Below, in pieces: positions 24,052-35,559 of a DNA stretch of 64,000 bases. A program made the translations under genes and the position numbers. The first letter of the stretch is position 1. Each line of letters starts with the position of its first letter. Origin of the DNA: Hordeum vulgare subsp. vulgare (lineage: Eukaryota; Streptophyta; Magnoliopsida; Poales; Poaceae). The notes beneath the pieces are model-generated. The model had not been told where the DNA came from. It did no database searches and saw only the letters and a program-made list of their open reading frames with translations. The stretch lies in NCBI RefSeq assembly GCF_904849725.1, contig NC_058520.1, positions 400,843,993 through 400,907,992 on the forward strand, written 5' to 3'.

Positions 24052-27032
24052 AACAATATCCTATTTTCAAGAATAATCTGCATGTTGAACTGCTTGGGGA
24101 TCCTCCCCCACCAAAGGGTGATCCTATGTTCGAGCTTAAAAAGTTGCCTGATACTCTTAAGTATCCTTATCTGGATTGAAAGGAGATATATCCTCTCATT
24201 ATTAGTGCTAGTCTCTCTGAGCATGAAGAAAAGAAGTTACTAAAAACTCTGACGAAGCATCGTGCTGCTATTGGATATACTCTTGATGATCTTAAGGGCA
24301 TTAGTCCCACTCTATGCCAGCACAAGATTTAAAACGATCCCGATTTCAAACCAGTTGATGATCATCAAAGGAGATTGAATCCTAAGATGAAAGAAGTAGT
24401 AAGAAAAGAAATACTAAAGCTCCTGGAAGCAGGTATTATCTACCGTGTTGCTCATAGCGATTGGGTGAGTCCGGTGCATTGCGTTCCTAAGAAGGGAGGC
24501 ATTACCGTTGTGCCTAATGATAAGGATGAATTGATCCCACAAAGGATTATTACTTGCTATAGGATGGTGATCGATTTTAGGAAATTGAATAAGGCCACTA
24601 GGAAAGATCATTACCCTTTGCCTTTTATCGACCAAATGCTAGAAAGGATGTCTAAACACATAGACTTTTGCTTTCTAGACGGTTATTCTGGTTTCTCCCA
24701 AATACCAGTTGCACAATCTGATCAGGAGAAAATCACTTTCACCTGCCCTTTTGGTACCTTTGCTTATAGACGTATGCCTTTTGGCTTATGTAATGCACTT
24801 GCCACCTTTCAAAGATGTATGATGGCTATATTCTCTGACTTTTGTGAAAAGATTGTCGAGGTTTTCATGGATGACTTTTCCGTTTACGGGTCTTCCTTTG
24901 ATGATTGCCTCAGCAACCTTGATCGAGTCTTACAGAGATGTAAAGACACCAACCTTGTCTTGAATTGGGAGAAGTGCCACTTTATGGTTCATGAAGGCAT
25001 CGTCTTAGGACATAAAATTTCTGAAAGAGGTATTGAAATCGATCAGGCTAAGGTTGATGCAATCGAGAAAATGCCATACCCCACAGATATCAAAGGTATA
25101 AGAAGTTTCCTGGGTCATGTTGGTTTCTATAGAAGGTTCATTAAAGACTTCCCTAAGATTTCTAGGCCTCTCACCAATCTCTTGCAAAAGTATATTCCGT
25201 TTGTCTTTGAGGATGATTGTGAGGAAGCCTTCGAAATACTTAAGAGGGCTTTGATAACTGCACCTATTGTTCAACCACCTGATTCGAACTTACCTTTTGA
25301 GATCATGTGTGATGCTAGTGATTATGTTGTTGGTGTTGTTCTAGGTCAAAGAGTTGATAAGAAGTTGACTGTTATTCACTACACTAGTAAAACTCTAGAC
25401 AGTGCCCAGAGAAACTATGCTACTACGGAGAAGGAATTTTTAGCAGTTGTGTTTGCATGTGAAAAGTTCAGGTCTTACATAGTTGATTCCAAAGTTACTA
25501 TTCACTCTGATCATGATGCTATTAAGTACCTCATGGAGAAGAAGGATGCTAAACCTAGACTTATCAGATGGGTTCTCTTGCTACAAGAATTTGATTTGCA
25601 CGTTGTTGACAGAAAGGGTGTTGATAACCCAGTAGCAGATAACTTGTCTAGGTTGGAGAACGTTCTTGATGACCCACAACCTATTGATGATAGCTTTCCC
25701 GATGAGCAATTGAATGTCATCAATGCTTCACGTAGTGCATCGTGGTATGTTGATTATGCAAACTATATTGTTGCCAAATATATACCACCTAGTTTCACGT
25801 ACCAGCAAAAGAAGAAATTCTTCTTTGACTTGAGACACTACTTTTGGGATGATCCTCACCTTTATAAGGAAGGAGTAGATGGTTTTATTAGACGTTGTGT
25901 ACCTGAACATGAACAGGGACAGATCCTACAGAAGTGTCACTCCGAGGCCTACGGAGGACACCATGCGGGAGACAGAACTGTACACAAGGTATTGCAATCA
26001 GGTTTCTATTGGCCCACTCTCTTCAAAGATGCCCGTAAGTTTGTCTTGTCTTGTGACGAATGTCAAAGAATAGGTAATATTAGCAAACATCAGGATATGC
26101 CTATGAACTATTCACTTGTCATTGAACCACTTGATGTCTGGGGCTTTGATTATATGGGACCTTTTCCAAAATCCAATGGGTATACTCATATCCTAGTTGC
26201 TGTCGATTACGTCACTAAGTGTGTAGAAGTTATCCCCACTAGTAGTACTGATCACAACACCTCTATCAGGATGCTGAAAGAAGTTATCTTCCCTAGATTC
26301 GGAGTCCCTAGATATCTAATGACCGACGGTGGTTCACATTTCATTCATGATGCTTTCCGTAAAACGCTTTCTAAGTACGATGTCAACCATAGAATTGCGT
26401 CTCCCTATCACCCTCAGTCCAGGGGTCAAGTTGAGCTAAGCAACAGAGAGATTAAACTAATTCTGCAACAGACTGTCAACAGGTCTAGAAAGAATTGGTC
26501 TAAGAATCTCGATGATGCACTGTGGGCTTATAGAACTGCCTATTAGAATCCCATGGGCATGTCTCCGTACAAAATGGTGTACGGTAAAGCATGTCATTTA
26601 CCTCTTGAGCTAGAGCATAAATCTTATTGGGCAATCAAAGAGCTCAACTTTGATTTCAAACATGCTAGTGAGAAGAGGTTGTTTGACATTAGCTGACTTG
26701 ATGAATGGAGAACTCACGCATATGAGAATGCCAAGTTGTTCAAAGAGAAGGTTAAGAGGTGGCATGATAAGAGGATACAGAAGTGTGAGTTCAATGTAGG
26801 TCATTATGTCTTGCTATATAACTCTTGTTTAAGATTCTTTGCAGGCAAGCTTCTCTCTAAATGGGAAGGTCCGTGCGTTGTTGACGAAGTATATCGTTCC
26901 GGTGCTATCAAGATCAACAACACGGAAGGTAATTGTCCGAGAGTTGTAAATGGGCAGAGAATCAAGCATTATATCTCAGGTACTCCCATAAATGTTGAAA
27001 GCAATATTATCAATACAATAACTCCGGAATAA
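24052..27032 (+). pseudogene. Element C pol: reverse transcriptase, RNase H, integrase
   Basis: A frame change near 24050 leads to the RT leader (KGISPTLCQHKI), with two stops before 24375. From there 723 codons are open to TAG at 26544. RT motifs: [26 protein letters not shown] at 24864-24875. RNase [33 protein letters not shown]. Integrase: zinc domain [11 protein letters not shown] ... CDECQR and DDE residues in [18 protein letters not shown] and GQVELSN. After the TAG the integrase tail continues (GMSPYKMVYGKACHLP, GKLLSKWEGPCVV) to TAA 27030, with one more stop near 26694. RNase H is single. The arrangement fits the Athila branch of Ty3/gypsy. All catalytic residues are kept. Confidence 0.93.
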
Positions 27033-27049
27033 TACCTAAGGGATATTTA

Positions 27050-27345
27050 TCAGCCTGTTTCAGACTCCGAAAACAAAGAGGTATGTGATTCGGTAAGAAA
27101 ACAGAGTCCAAAACTTTTACAGTAGGAAATTTTCTCTGTTTTGGAATATTTGAAAAAATACAAAAATTGGAAGTAGTCCGGAAAGTGCGTGAGGAGGCGA
27201 CAAGCCTGCACGGCGTGGGCCCACCCCCTGGCCGCGCTGTGAGGGCTTGTGGCCACCTCGTGCGCCTCCCGGACTCTGTTTTCGTGCAGGGCACTCCTTC
27301 TCGTATGAAAAAAATCATTATATATACTCCCGTTTGGTCTAACCT
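27050..27345 (+). promoter_or_regulatory. LTR-like block upstream of the element C 3' ORF, possible internal promoter
   Basis: Between the end of pol and the 3' ORF lies a GC-rich block resembling the promoter-proximal part of the element's own LTR (21120-21290). Both carry the exact 16-mer ACAAGCCTGCACGGCG (here near 27200; LTR near 21170), then a CCACCCCC run, a CGCG-containing core and GGGCTT. A TATA-like TTATATATACTCC follows at 27318-27330, about 85 bp before the ATG at 27411. Sequence similarity is seen; promoter activity is inferred. Confidence 0.55.
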
Positions 27346-27410
27346 CTGCATCATGCAGATTTCCTCTGTTTTTTGTTTCGAGCCTGTTTCTGTTGCAGAT
27401 CTAGATCGCT

Positions 27411-27932
27411 ATGACTTCCCCAAAAGCTCTGAAGGACAAGATCTTTGAGAAGGTCATCAATCCCTACCTCACGGGAGTGCTGCAACACCCTCAATCTATC
27501 GAGATGCGTGAGGGGATGTTGCACATCCGTGATGTTGAGGGGCCCAAGAAAACCGGAAGCGTGGAGACGAGGCTCGAAGCAATGGAGCAACAAGTCTTCC
27601 AGTGCCAAGAAATGGTGGAGCGTGGACTCAACGCCAACCACATGATGATCATAGAGTTCACCAACAAGCACAGGATTGATGCCAATGACATTGGGAAGCA
27701 CCTCTCCAGGCTCTATGACAGGATTGATCAACTCCAGGCCCAGATCTATGACCTGCAGAACCAAAACTGTGAGTATGTGTATAGATTTAAATCAACACGG
27801 TTGGCTGCAGATTTGAGGATTTCGGAGACTCGTTCATCTTTCCATGATGGAGCACCTATGCCTTGGAAGACGGAGGATCGAACTGATGTTGCAACAACTT
27901 CTCCACCATCACCACCAAAGGAAGACAACTGA
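27411..27932 (+). CDS. Element C extra 3' ORF, coiled-coil protein of 173 residues, function unknown
   Basis: ATG 27411 to TGA 27930, intact although gag-pol has several stops. Starts MTSPKALKDKIFEKV. Residues about 50-130 (VETRLEAMEQQVFQC ... IGKHLSRLYDRIDQLQAQI) have heptad-like Leu/Ile/Met spacing and a high charge, predicted coiled coil. The tail is Pro/Ser/Thr-rich (TTSPPSPPKED). No signal peptide or transmembrane segment, so it is not an envelope protein despite the env-like position. Additional ORFs after pol are known in several plant gypsy lineages. It is followed 33 bp later by a PPT-like motif. Confidence 0.65.
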   Translation: MTSPKALKDKIFEKVINPYLTGVLQHPQSIEMREGMLHIRDVEGPKKTGSVETRLEAMEQQVFQCQEMVERGLNANHMMIIEFTNKHRIDANDIGKHLSRLYDRIDQLQAQIYDLQNQNCEYVYRFKSTRLAADLRISETRSSFHDGAPMPWKTEDRTDVATTSPPSPPKEDN

Positions 27933-29452
27933 GCATAGGTATGGGCAATCCCCTTGGCTTGTGCCAAGCTTGGGGGAGTTTCCAAGTATCGTATCACCAT
28001 CACATATTTTTCCTTTACCTTTGTTTTAGTATTCCTTTTCAGTTTTCTCTTTCTCTAGTAGATTAAAAGTCTTAGTATTTTAGTCTTGAGTTTTGCTTTG
28101 TGTCACCCCCGATGTATTCGAGCTCGTGAGCCATATAATAAAGAGTGTCTTAGTTGAAGGGCTTTGCCTCTTGCCATGATCAAAAGAGTGAGAATAGAAC
28201 AAAAGCATGAAAGATCATGTAATGATCTTATGGGAAGTGATGGCTTCACATATAAAAAGAATGAGGATTGAAACTTGTTGAGGGTAGGCAAACGTAGACC
28301 TTGGTCATTGTTGCACTTAATAGGAAGTGATAAAGAAGGAGAGGTTCACATATAAATATATCATCTCTGACACCATCTATAGTTGTGAACACTCACTAAA
28401 CTATTGCATGCCTATAAGTAGATGTTGGACAAGGAAGACAACATATTGAATTGTGTTTGCTTGGCTAGGAAAAAAGTTATATGATTAGAGATCCCCTAGC
28501 ATGTGACGATTGCTTGCACCTCACATTAGCCAAACCTCCCACACTAAGTAGAGATACTACTTGTGCATCCATAAACCTTCAACCCAGTTTTGCCATGTGA
28601 GTCCACCATACCTACCTATGGATTGAATAAGATCCCTCAAGTAAGTTGTCATCGGTGCAAGCAATAAAAATTGCTCTCTAATATGTATGATCTATTAGTG
28701 TGTGGAAAATAAGCTTTGTACAAACCTGTGATGAGGAAGACATAAAAGCGACAGACTACATAATAAATTTCTTTATCACAGGGGACAATATAAAGTGACG
28801 TTCCTCCGCACTAAGAGGACACACATCCAAACCTCAAAAGCGCTTGACAAACTCTGCTTCGCTCTGCGAAGGGCCTATCTTGTACCTTTACTTTTTTCCC
28901 TTGAAAGAGTCATGGTGATCTTCACCAATTCCTTATTCCGCCTCTATCTTGGCTAACGTCATATGCTTGGGAAAGATCTATACTCATATGTCAACTTGGA
29001 AGTAAGTATTCATGATTTATTATTGTTGACATTACCCTCGAGGTAAGCAGTTGGGAGGCAAAACTATAAGCCCCTATCTTTCTCTGTGTCTAGCTGAAAC
29101 TTTGATCTCATGAGTACCACATGAGTTGAAGCAATTGTAGATAATGAAAGAATGATTGAGTACGTGGATTTGCTGTACCAGCTCTTATTTGACTCTTTCT
29201 GATGTTGTGATAAATTGCAATTGCTTCAATGACTAAAGGCTATCGGTTGTTACTTCTCGGTAAGGTTCTTGATCCATGCTTTACTTTGTGAAGGAATTAT
29301 CACTTTAGCATGAGAGATTATATGTTGGTATTGCTGTTCTGATCATGATCATGATGCATGCATGTTCGTATCTTGTTTTGTCGACACCTCTCTCCCTAAA
29401 CATGTGGACATATTTATTGACCTAGGCTTTCGCTTGAGGACAAGCGAGGTCT
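27933..29452 (+). other. Element C 3' untranslated region
   Basis: About 1.5 kb, no supported ORF. AAGCTTGGGGGAG at 27966-27978 is an exact copy of the PPT used at 29453. The end contains TTGAGGACAAGCGAGG, a block also found before other LTRs of this window (46370, 38170). Confidence 0.75.
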
Positions 29453-29466
29453 AAGCTTGGGGGAGT
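29453..29466 (+). other. Polypurine tract of element C
   Basis: AAGCTTGGGGGAGT directly before the TG of the 3' LTR; primes plus-strand DNA synthesis in retrotransposons. Confidence 0.9.
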
Positions 29467-30990
29467 TGATACGTCCATTTTGCATCATGTTTTCATGTTG
29501 ATATTTATCACTTCTTGGGCTGTTATTTCACTTCACGGTACAATTCTTATGCCTGTTCTCTCTTATTTTGCAAGGTTTACATGAAGAGGGAGAATGTCGG
29601 CAGCTGGAATTCTGGCTTGAAAGTGGAGCAAAGTTGAGATACCTATTCTGCGCAACTCCAAACGCCGTAAAAATCAACGAGGATTTTTTTCCTGATTTAT
29701 GATAAATACTGGGCCGAAGAAGTGCCATAGGGGCGCCAGGGGCTGGCCACAAGCCTGCATGGCGCGTCCACCCCCCAGGCCGCGCCATGGGAGCTTGTGG
29801 GCACCCTGCTGGCCCACTTGCCGCCCTCTTTTGCTATATGGAGGGTTTCGTCCAGGAAAAAAATCAAGGAGGAGCTTTTTTGTGGTTTCGCCGCGTCCAC
29901 GAGGCGGAACTTGAGCAGAACCAATCTAGAGCTCCGGCAGGACGATCCTGCCAGGGAAACTTCCCTCCCGGAGGGGGAAATCGTCGCCATCGTCATCACC
30001 AACAACCTCTCATCGGAGGGGATTCGTCACCATCAACATCTTCATCAGCACCATCTCATCTCCAAACCCTAGTTCATCTCTTGTAACCAATCTCCGTCTC
30101 GTGACTCCGATTGGTACTTGTAAGGTTGCTAATAGTGTTGATTACTCTTTGTAGTTGATGCTAGTTGGATTACTTGGTGGAAGAGTTTATGTTCAGATCC
30201 TTGATGCTACTCATTACCTCTCTGGTCATGAATATGATTATGCTATGTGAGTAGTTACTTTTGTTCTTGAGGACATGGGATAATTCATGCTAATAGTAGT
30301 CATGTGAATTTGGTATTCGTTCGGTAATTTGATGTGTTGTATGTTGTTTTTCCTCTAGTGGTGTTATGTGAACGTCGACTACATAACACTTGACCATTAT
30401 TTGGGCCTAGAGGAAGGCATTGGGAAGTAGTAAGTAGATGATGGGTTGCTAGAGTGACAGAAGCTTAAACCCTAGTTTATGCGTTGCTTCGTAAGGGGCT
30501 GATTTGGATCCACTAGTTTAATGCTATGGTTAGACTTTGTCTTAATTCTTCTTTCGTAGTTGCGGATGCTTGAAAGAGGGGTTAATCATAAGTGGGATGC
30601 TTGTCCAAGTAAGGGCAGTACGCAAGCGCCGGTCCACCCACATATCAAACTATCAAAGTAACGAACGCGAATCATATGAACATACTGAAAACTAGCATGA
30701 CAGAAATTCCCGTTTGTCCTCGGGAGCGTTTTTCCTCCTATAAGACTTTGTCCAGGCTTGTCCCTTGCTACAAAAGGGATTGGGCCACTTTGCTTCACCG
30801 TTGCTACTTTTGTTATTTGTTGCTTGCTACGAATCATCTCACCACACAATCACTTGTTACCGACAATTTCAGTGCGTGCAGATTTTACCTTGCTGAAAAC
30901 CACTTGTCAGATCCTTCTGCTCGTCGTTGGGTTTGATACTCTTACTTATCGAAAGGACTACGATTGATCCCCTATACTTGTGGGTCATCA
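29467..30990 (+). repeat. 3' LTR of element C
   Basis: 1524 bp, intact, TG...CA; TATA-like CTATATGG at 29834-29841. The undisturbed copy shows where D split the 5' LTR (after TCTTA, equivalent to 29545-29549). ORFs inside it are not believed to be genes. Confidence 0.95.
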
Positions 30991-30995
30991 TAGCA

Positions 30996-32727
30996 TAGCA
31001 CAAGAAAATGTTTCTGAGGTGCCTGCATCGGCTAGAGAAGAAGTTAATGATGATGATCATGAAACTCCATATCAAGTTGCTACTGGACCTCAAAGGTCTA
31101 CAAGGACACGTTTCGCACCAGAGTGGTACGACAACCTTGTCATGGAAATCATGTAGTTGGAGAACAGTGAACCTTCGAACTATGAATAAATGATGGCGGG
31201 CCCGGATTCCAACAAATGGCTTGAGGCCATGAAATCCGAGATAGGATCCATGTATGAGAACAAAGTATGGACTTTGGTGGACTTGCCCGATGATTGGCGA
31301 GCCATAGAAAAAAATGGATCTTTAAGAAGAAGACTAACGCAGATGGTAATGTGTCCATCTATAAGGCTCGACTTGTCGCTAAGGGTTATCGTCAAGTTCA
31401 AGGGATTGACTACGGTGAGACCTTCTCACCCGTAGCGATGCTGAAGTCTGTCCGAATCATGTTAGCAATTGCCGCATTTTATGATTATGAAATTTGGCAA
31501 ATGGACGTCAAAACGGCATTCCTGACCGGCTTTCTTAAGGAAGAATTGTATATTTTATATCCGGAAGGTTTTGTCGATCCTAGCAATGCTAACAAGGTAT
31601 GCAAGCTCCAGCGATCCATCTATGGGCTGGTGCAAGCATCTCGGAGTTGGAACATTCACTTTGATGAGGTGATCAAATCGTTTGGGTTTGTACAGACTTA
31701 TGGAGAAGCCTGTATTTACAAGAAAGTGAGTGGGACCTCTGTAGCATTTCCCATATTATATGTGGATGACATATTGTTGATGGGAAATGATATAGAACTA
31801 TTGGAAAGCATAAAGGCCTATTTGAATAAGAGTTTCTCAATGAAGGACCTTGGAGAAGCTGCTTACATATTAGGCATCAAGATCTATAGAGATAGATCGA
31901 GACGCCTCATAGGTCTTTCAGAAAGCACATACCTTAACAAGATATTGAAGAAGTTAAATATGGATAAGGCTAAGAAGGGGTTCTTGCCTGTATTACAAGG
32001 TGTGAGGTTGAGTACGACTCAACGCCCGACCACGGCGGAAGACAGAGAAAAGATTAGTATCGTCCCATATGCTTCAGCCATAGGCTCTATCATGTATGCC
32101 ATGCTGTGTACCAGACATGATGTGAACCTTGCCATAAGTTTGGTAGGGAAGTACCAAAGTGATCCGGGAGTGGATCACTGGACAGCGGTCAAGAACATCC
32201 TTAAGTACCTGAAAAGGACTAAATATATGTTTCTAAATTATGGAGGTGCCGAAGAGCTCGTCGTAAAGGGTTACGTCGAGGCTAGCTTCGACACAGATCC
32301 GGATGACTCCAAGTCACAAACCGGATACGTGTATATTTTGAATAATAGGGTAGTTAGCTAGTGCAGCTGCAAGCAAAACATCGTGGCGGCATCTACATGT
32401 GAAGCGGAGTACATAGCTGCTTCGGAAGCAGCATAGGAAGGAGTCTGGATGAAGGAGTTCCTCACCAACCTAGGAGTGATTCCAAGTGCGTCGGGCCCGA
32501 TGACTCTGTTTTGTGACAACATTAGAGCTATTGCCATTGCAAAGGAGCCCAAGTTTCATAAGAATACCAAGCACATCAAGCCCCGCTTGAACTCCACGCG
32601 TGGATACATCCACGATGGAGATATAGATATTCGTAAAGTACATACGGATCTGAATGTCGCAGATCCATTGACTAAACCTCTTCGAGGAGCGAAACATGAT
32701 CAGCACCAAAACTCTATGGGTGTTTGA
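30996..32727 (+). pseudogene. Angela pol, second half: reverse transcriptase and RNase H
   Basis: Resumes the pol frame lost at 9088: QENVSEVPASAREEV, then two stops (31153, 31186) and a frameshift near 31300. RT is open from 31294 to 32361: DYGETFSPVAMLKSVRI, WQMDVKTAFLTGFL, the intact active site LYVDDILLMGND, and SIYGLVQASRSWN. RNase H follows: SKSQTGYVY, a TAG at 32359, STCEAEYIAASEAA with another TAG, FCDNIRAIAIAKEP, and the terminal ADPLTKPL. Ends at TGA 32725, then PPT and LTR. The length and order match the Angela/BARE1 family. Confidence 0.93.
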
Positions 32728-32761
32728 TTCATCACAATGTAACCAGATTATTGACTCTAGT

Positions 32762-32774
32762 GCAAGTGGGAGAC
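32762..32774 (+). other. Polypurine tract of the Angela-type element
   Basis: GCAAGTGGGAGAC immediately before TGTTGG of the 3' LTR, the usual PPT wording of this family. Confidence 0.85.
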
Positions 32775-33209
32775 TGTTGGAAATATGCCCTAGAGGCGAT
32801 AATAAAGTGGTTATTATTATATTTCTTAGTTGATGATAATTGTCTATTATTCATGCCATAATTGTATTGACCGGAAACCGTAATACATGTGTGAATATAT
32901 AGATCACAATGTGTCCCTAGTGAGCCTCTAGTTGGCTAGCTCGTTGATCAATGGATGATCATGGTTTCCTAATCATAGGACATTGGATGTCATTGATAAC
33001 GCGATCACATCATTGGGGAATGATGTGATGGACAAGACCCAATCCTAAGCATAGCACTAGATCGTGTTGTTCTTCTGCTAAAGCTTTCCTAATGTCAAGT
33101 ATCATTTCCTTAGACCATGAGATTGTGCAACTCCCGGATACCATAGGAGTGCTTTGGGTGTATCAAACGCCAGAACGTAATTGGGTGATTATAAAGGTGC
33201 ACTATAGGT
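32775..33209 (+). repeat. 3' LTR of the Angela-type element, first part
   Basis: Matches 3818-4252 with scattered differences. Interrupted at TAGGT (33205-33209) by the composite element; continues at 47819 after CAGGT (47814-47818). Confidence 0.94.
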
Positions 33210-34632
33210 TGATACGTCTTCATCGTATCAACTTTTCCGAACTCTTTTGCCCTTGTTTTGGAATCTAATTTGCATGATTTGAATGGAACTAACCCGGACT
33301 AACGCTGTTTTCAGCAGAATTGCCATGGTGTTGCTTTTGTGCAGAAATAAAAGTTCTCGGAATGACCTGAAAATTTACGAAGAATTTTTCTAGAATTAAT
33401 GAAAAATACCTGCTCAAATATCCACCGGAGGAGGTGAGCCAGTGGGCCACAAGCCCAGGGGGAGCGGCCACCCCCCTGGCCGCGCCATGAGGGCTTCTGG
33501 GGCCCACGAGGCTCCACCGCCTTAAATATCAGCTCTATATATTCCGTTTCGCCCAGAAAAATCAGGGAGAAGGATTCATCGCGTTTTACGATACGGAGGC
33601 GCCGCCACCTCCTGTTCTTCATCTGGATGGCAGATCTGGAGTCCGTTCTGGGCTCTGGAGAGGGGAAATCGTCGCCATCGTCATCATCAACCTTCCTCCA
33701 TCGCCAATTCCATGATGCTCTTAACCGTTCGTGAGTAATCTCATCATAGGCTTGCTGGACGGTGATGAGTTGGATGAGATCTATCATGTAATCGAGTTAG
33801 TTTTGACGGGGATTGATGCCTAGTTTCCACTATGTTCTGAGATTGATGTTGCTACTACTTTGCCATGCTTAATGCTTGTCACTAGGGCCCGAGTGCCATG
33901 ATTTCAGATCTAAACATATTATGTTGTCGCCAATATATGTGTGTTTTAGATCCTATCTTGCAAGTTGTAGTCACCTACTATGTGTTATGACCCGGCAACC
34001 CCGGAGTGACAATAGCCGGAACCACTCCCGGAGATGACCATAGTATGAGGAGTTCATGTATTCACCACGTGTTAATGCGTTGGTCCGGTTCTTTATTAAA
34101 AGGAGAACCTTAATATCCCGTAGTTTCCATTAGGACCCCGCTGCCACGGGAGGGATGTACAATAGATGTCATGCAAGTTCTTTTCCCTAAGCACGTATGA
34201 CTACATACGGAATACATGCCTACATTAGATTGACGAACGGGAGCTAGTTACTTATCTCTTCGTGTTATAGCTGTTACATGATAAATTACATCTGGTATAA
34301 TCATCCATCACCGATCCAATGCCTACGAGTCTTTTACTGCTTGTCCTTGCTACGTTACTTTGCCGCTACTGCTGCCACTCCTGCTGCTTTTACTCTCTTG
34401 ATATTGCTGTTACTTAGCTGCTAATGTTTACTGTTGCTACTGCTGCTATTATACCACCTTGCTACTGATACTTTGCTGCAGACACTAAATCTTTCAGGTG
34501 TGGTCGAATTGACAACTCAACTGCTAATACTTGAGAATATTATTTCGCTTCCCCTTGAGTCGAATCAATAAATTTGGGTTGAATACTCTACCGTCGAAAA
34601 CTGTCGCGATCCCCTGTACTTGTGGGTCATCA
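33210..34632 (+). repeat. 5' LTR of the composite element (type A)
   Basis: 1423 bp, starts TGATACGTC, ends GTGGGTCATCA. TATA-like CTATATATT at 33535-33543. Its promoter-proximal part (33345-33500) is the source-like match of the block at 42780-43010. Contains a TGC/TAC trinucleotide-rich stretch (about 34360-34450). Confidence 0.93.
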
Positions 34633-34643
34633 AGACATTTTTT

Positions 34644-34660
34644 TGGCGCCGTTGCCAGGG
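34644..34660 (+). other. Primer-binding site after the first A-type LTR (tRNA-Asp)
   Basis: TGGCGCCGTTGCCAGGG, one mismatch to the tRNA-Asp complement, 11 bases after the LTR end, same spacing as in element C. Confidence 0.85.
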
Positions 34661-34859
34661 AGGATCACGTCAAGAACTCATCCAAGTTAGTGTCACAGAC
34701 TCATCTCTTGCATTTACTTTGTTTGTCAGTTGCCTCTCGTTTCCCTCTCCCCCACTTCACAATTTGCCTTTTTCGTTTTCCTTTTCCGTTTGCCTTTTTG
34801 CTCGCCCTTTTTCTTGCTTGTTTTCTGTTCGTTTGTGTGGGACAGTCTACCTGTCCTCA

Positions 34860-35559
34860 TGGCTAGATCCACCACTTCGAACGATACTCCCGAGAGCGAA
34901 GTTCTAAATTTCAAACAAATTGAGGAAGAAAACTTAAAGGATGCTTGGTATAGGATCTGCAATGCTCAGAGTAGATCTACTCATAAGCAATCCACTACCG
35001 TCCTGCTTCGCAGGTTTTATGTGGGTGTTTCTCCTTGGAATAGGTATATTCTTGACACCATCGTAGGTGAAATTTCTTGGGTAGCCATACCGTTGATTCT
35101 TACGGCGCTGTAATAAATTTGGTAGGCTCACCCCCACTCATGGTTAATGGAACTACCTTAACTCTGGAATATGTGATGCGTAGGCTGGACGTCATTGAAA
35201 ATAAAGTTGCTACGGTAGAACTCATTGAGAATTTGGATAAAAAGATCCGCAATCAAATCACTCAGTACGGATCCAAGGTGGGAATGGTTTTGAAAAATTT
35301 AAAGGGGAAGGAACCCACAGTTAACGAAAAGCTAGGTCATGATTCCGCTAGGATTAGCAAACTAGAGGATGTTATAACAAACTTGGGTTCCGCTTTTGCC
35401 GATGTGCAGAATACTCCAAACTTTGCCCACAATAAGGTCACCAAGTCTGTTTTTGTTCCCAAAAATAGTGGTGAATCATCTAGCAAGAAAGATGAAAACC
35501 TTAAGATGACAAGTGATCACGCTACTTATGGTTTGAGCACCAAAGACGATGATACGTGA
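34860..35559 (+). pseudogene. Short gag-like ORF N, lacking the N-terminal half of gag
   Basis: ATG at 34860 (MARSTTSNDTPES), one frameshift near 35070, stop at 35557. The stretch LKDAWYRICNAQ ... LLRRFYVGVSPWNRYILDTIVG lines up by eye with QAWGRL ... IFYNGLTDASKEHLDSCAG of gag B and the FYAGLNFVSRNLLDSTTGG part of O, so this is the C-terminal half of a gag domain. The rest (EYVMRRLDVIENKVATVELIENLDKKI ... ISKLEDVITNLGSAF) is likely coiled coil. It is followed directly by the 3' UTR with GTTGGGAGGCAACCC, so there was no protease or pol. The arrangement suggests a small non-autonomous family. Confidence 0.7.

Larger units (their letters stand above)
9089..30990 (+). mobile_element. Element C: Athila-like Ty3/gypsy retrotransposon with extra 3' ORF
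   Basis: LTRs start TGATACGTCCATTTTGC and end GTGGGTCATCA. After removing element D and one target copy, the 5' LTR is 1523 bp (9089-9171 plus 20968-22407) and the 3' LTR 1524 bp (29467-30990), so size agreement is near exact. Total own length is about 10.1 kb. Flanks are TAGTG (9084-9088) and TAGCA (30991-30995), a weak duplication, but the Angela pol frame continues right after it. The tRNA-Asp PBS and an ORF after pol fit the Athila lineage. Names used for such wheat families include Fatima, Sabrina and WHAM; I cannot choose among them without a search. Confidence 0.93.

Noticed and set aside
27411..27932. Envelope gene of an endogenous plant retrovirus
   Set aside because: No signal peptide or transmembrane segment; coiled-coil protein only.
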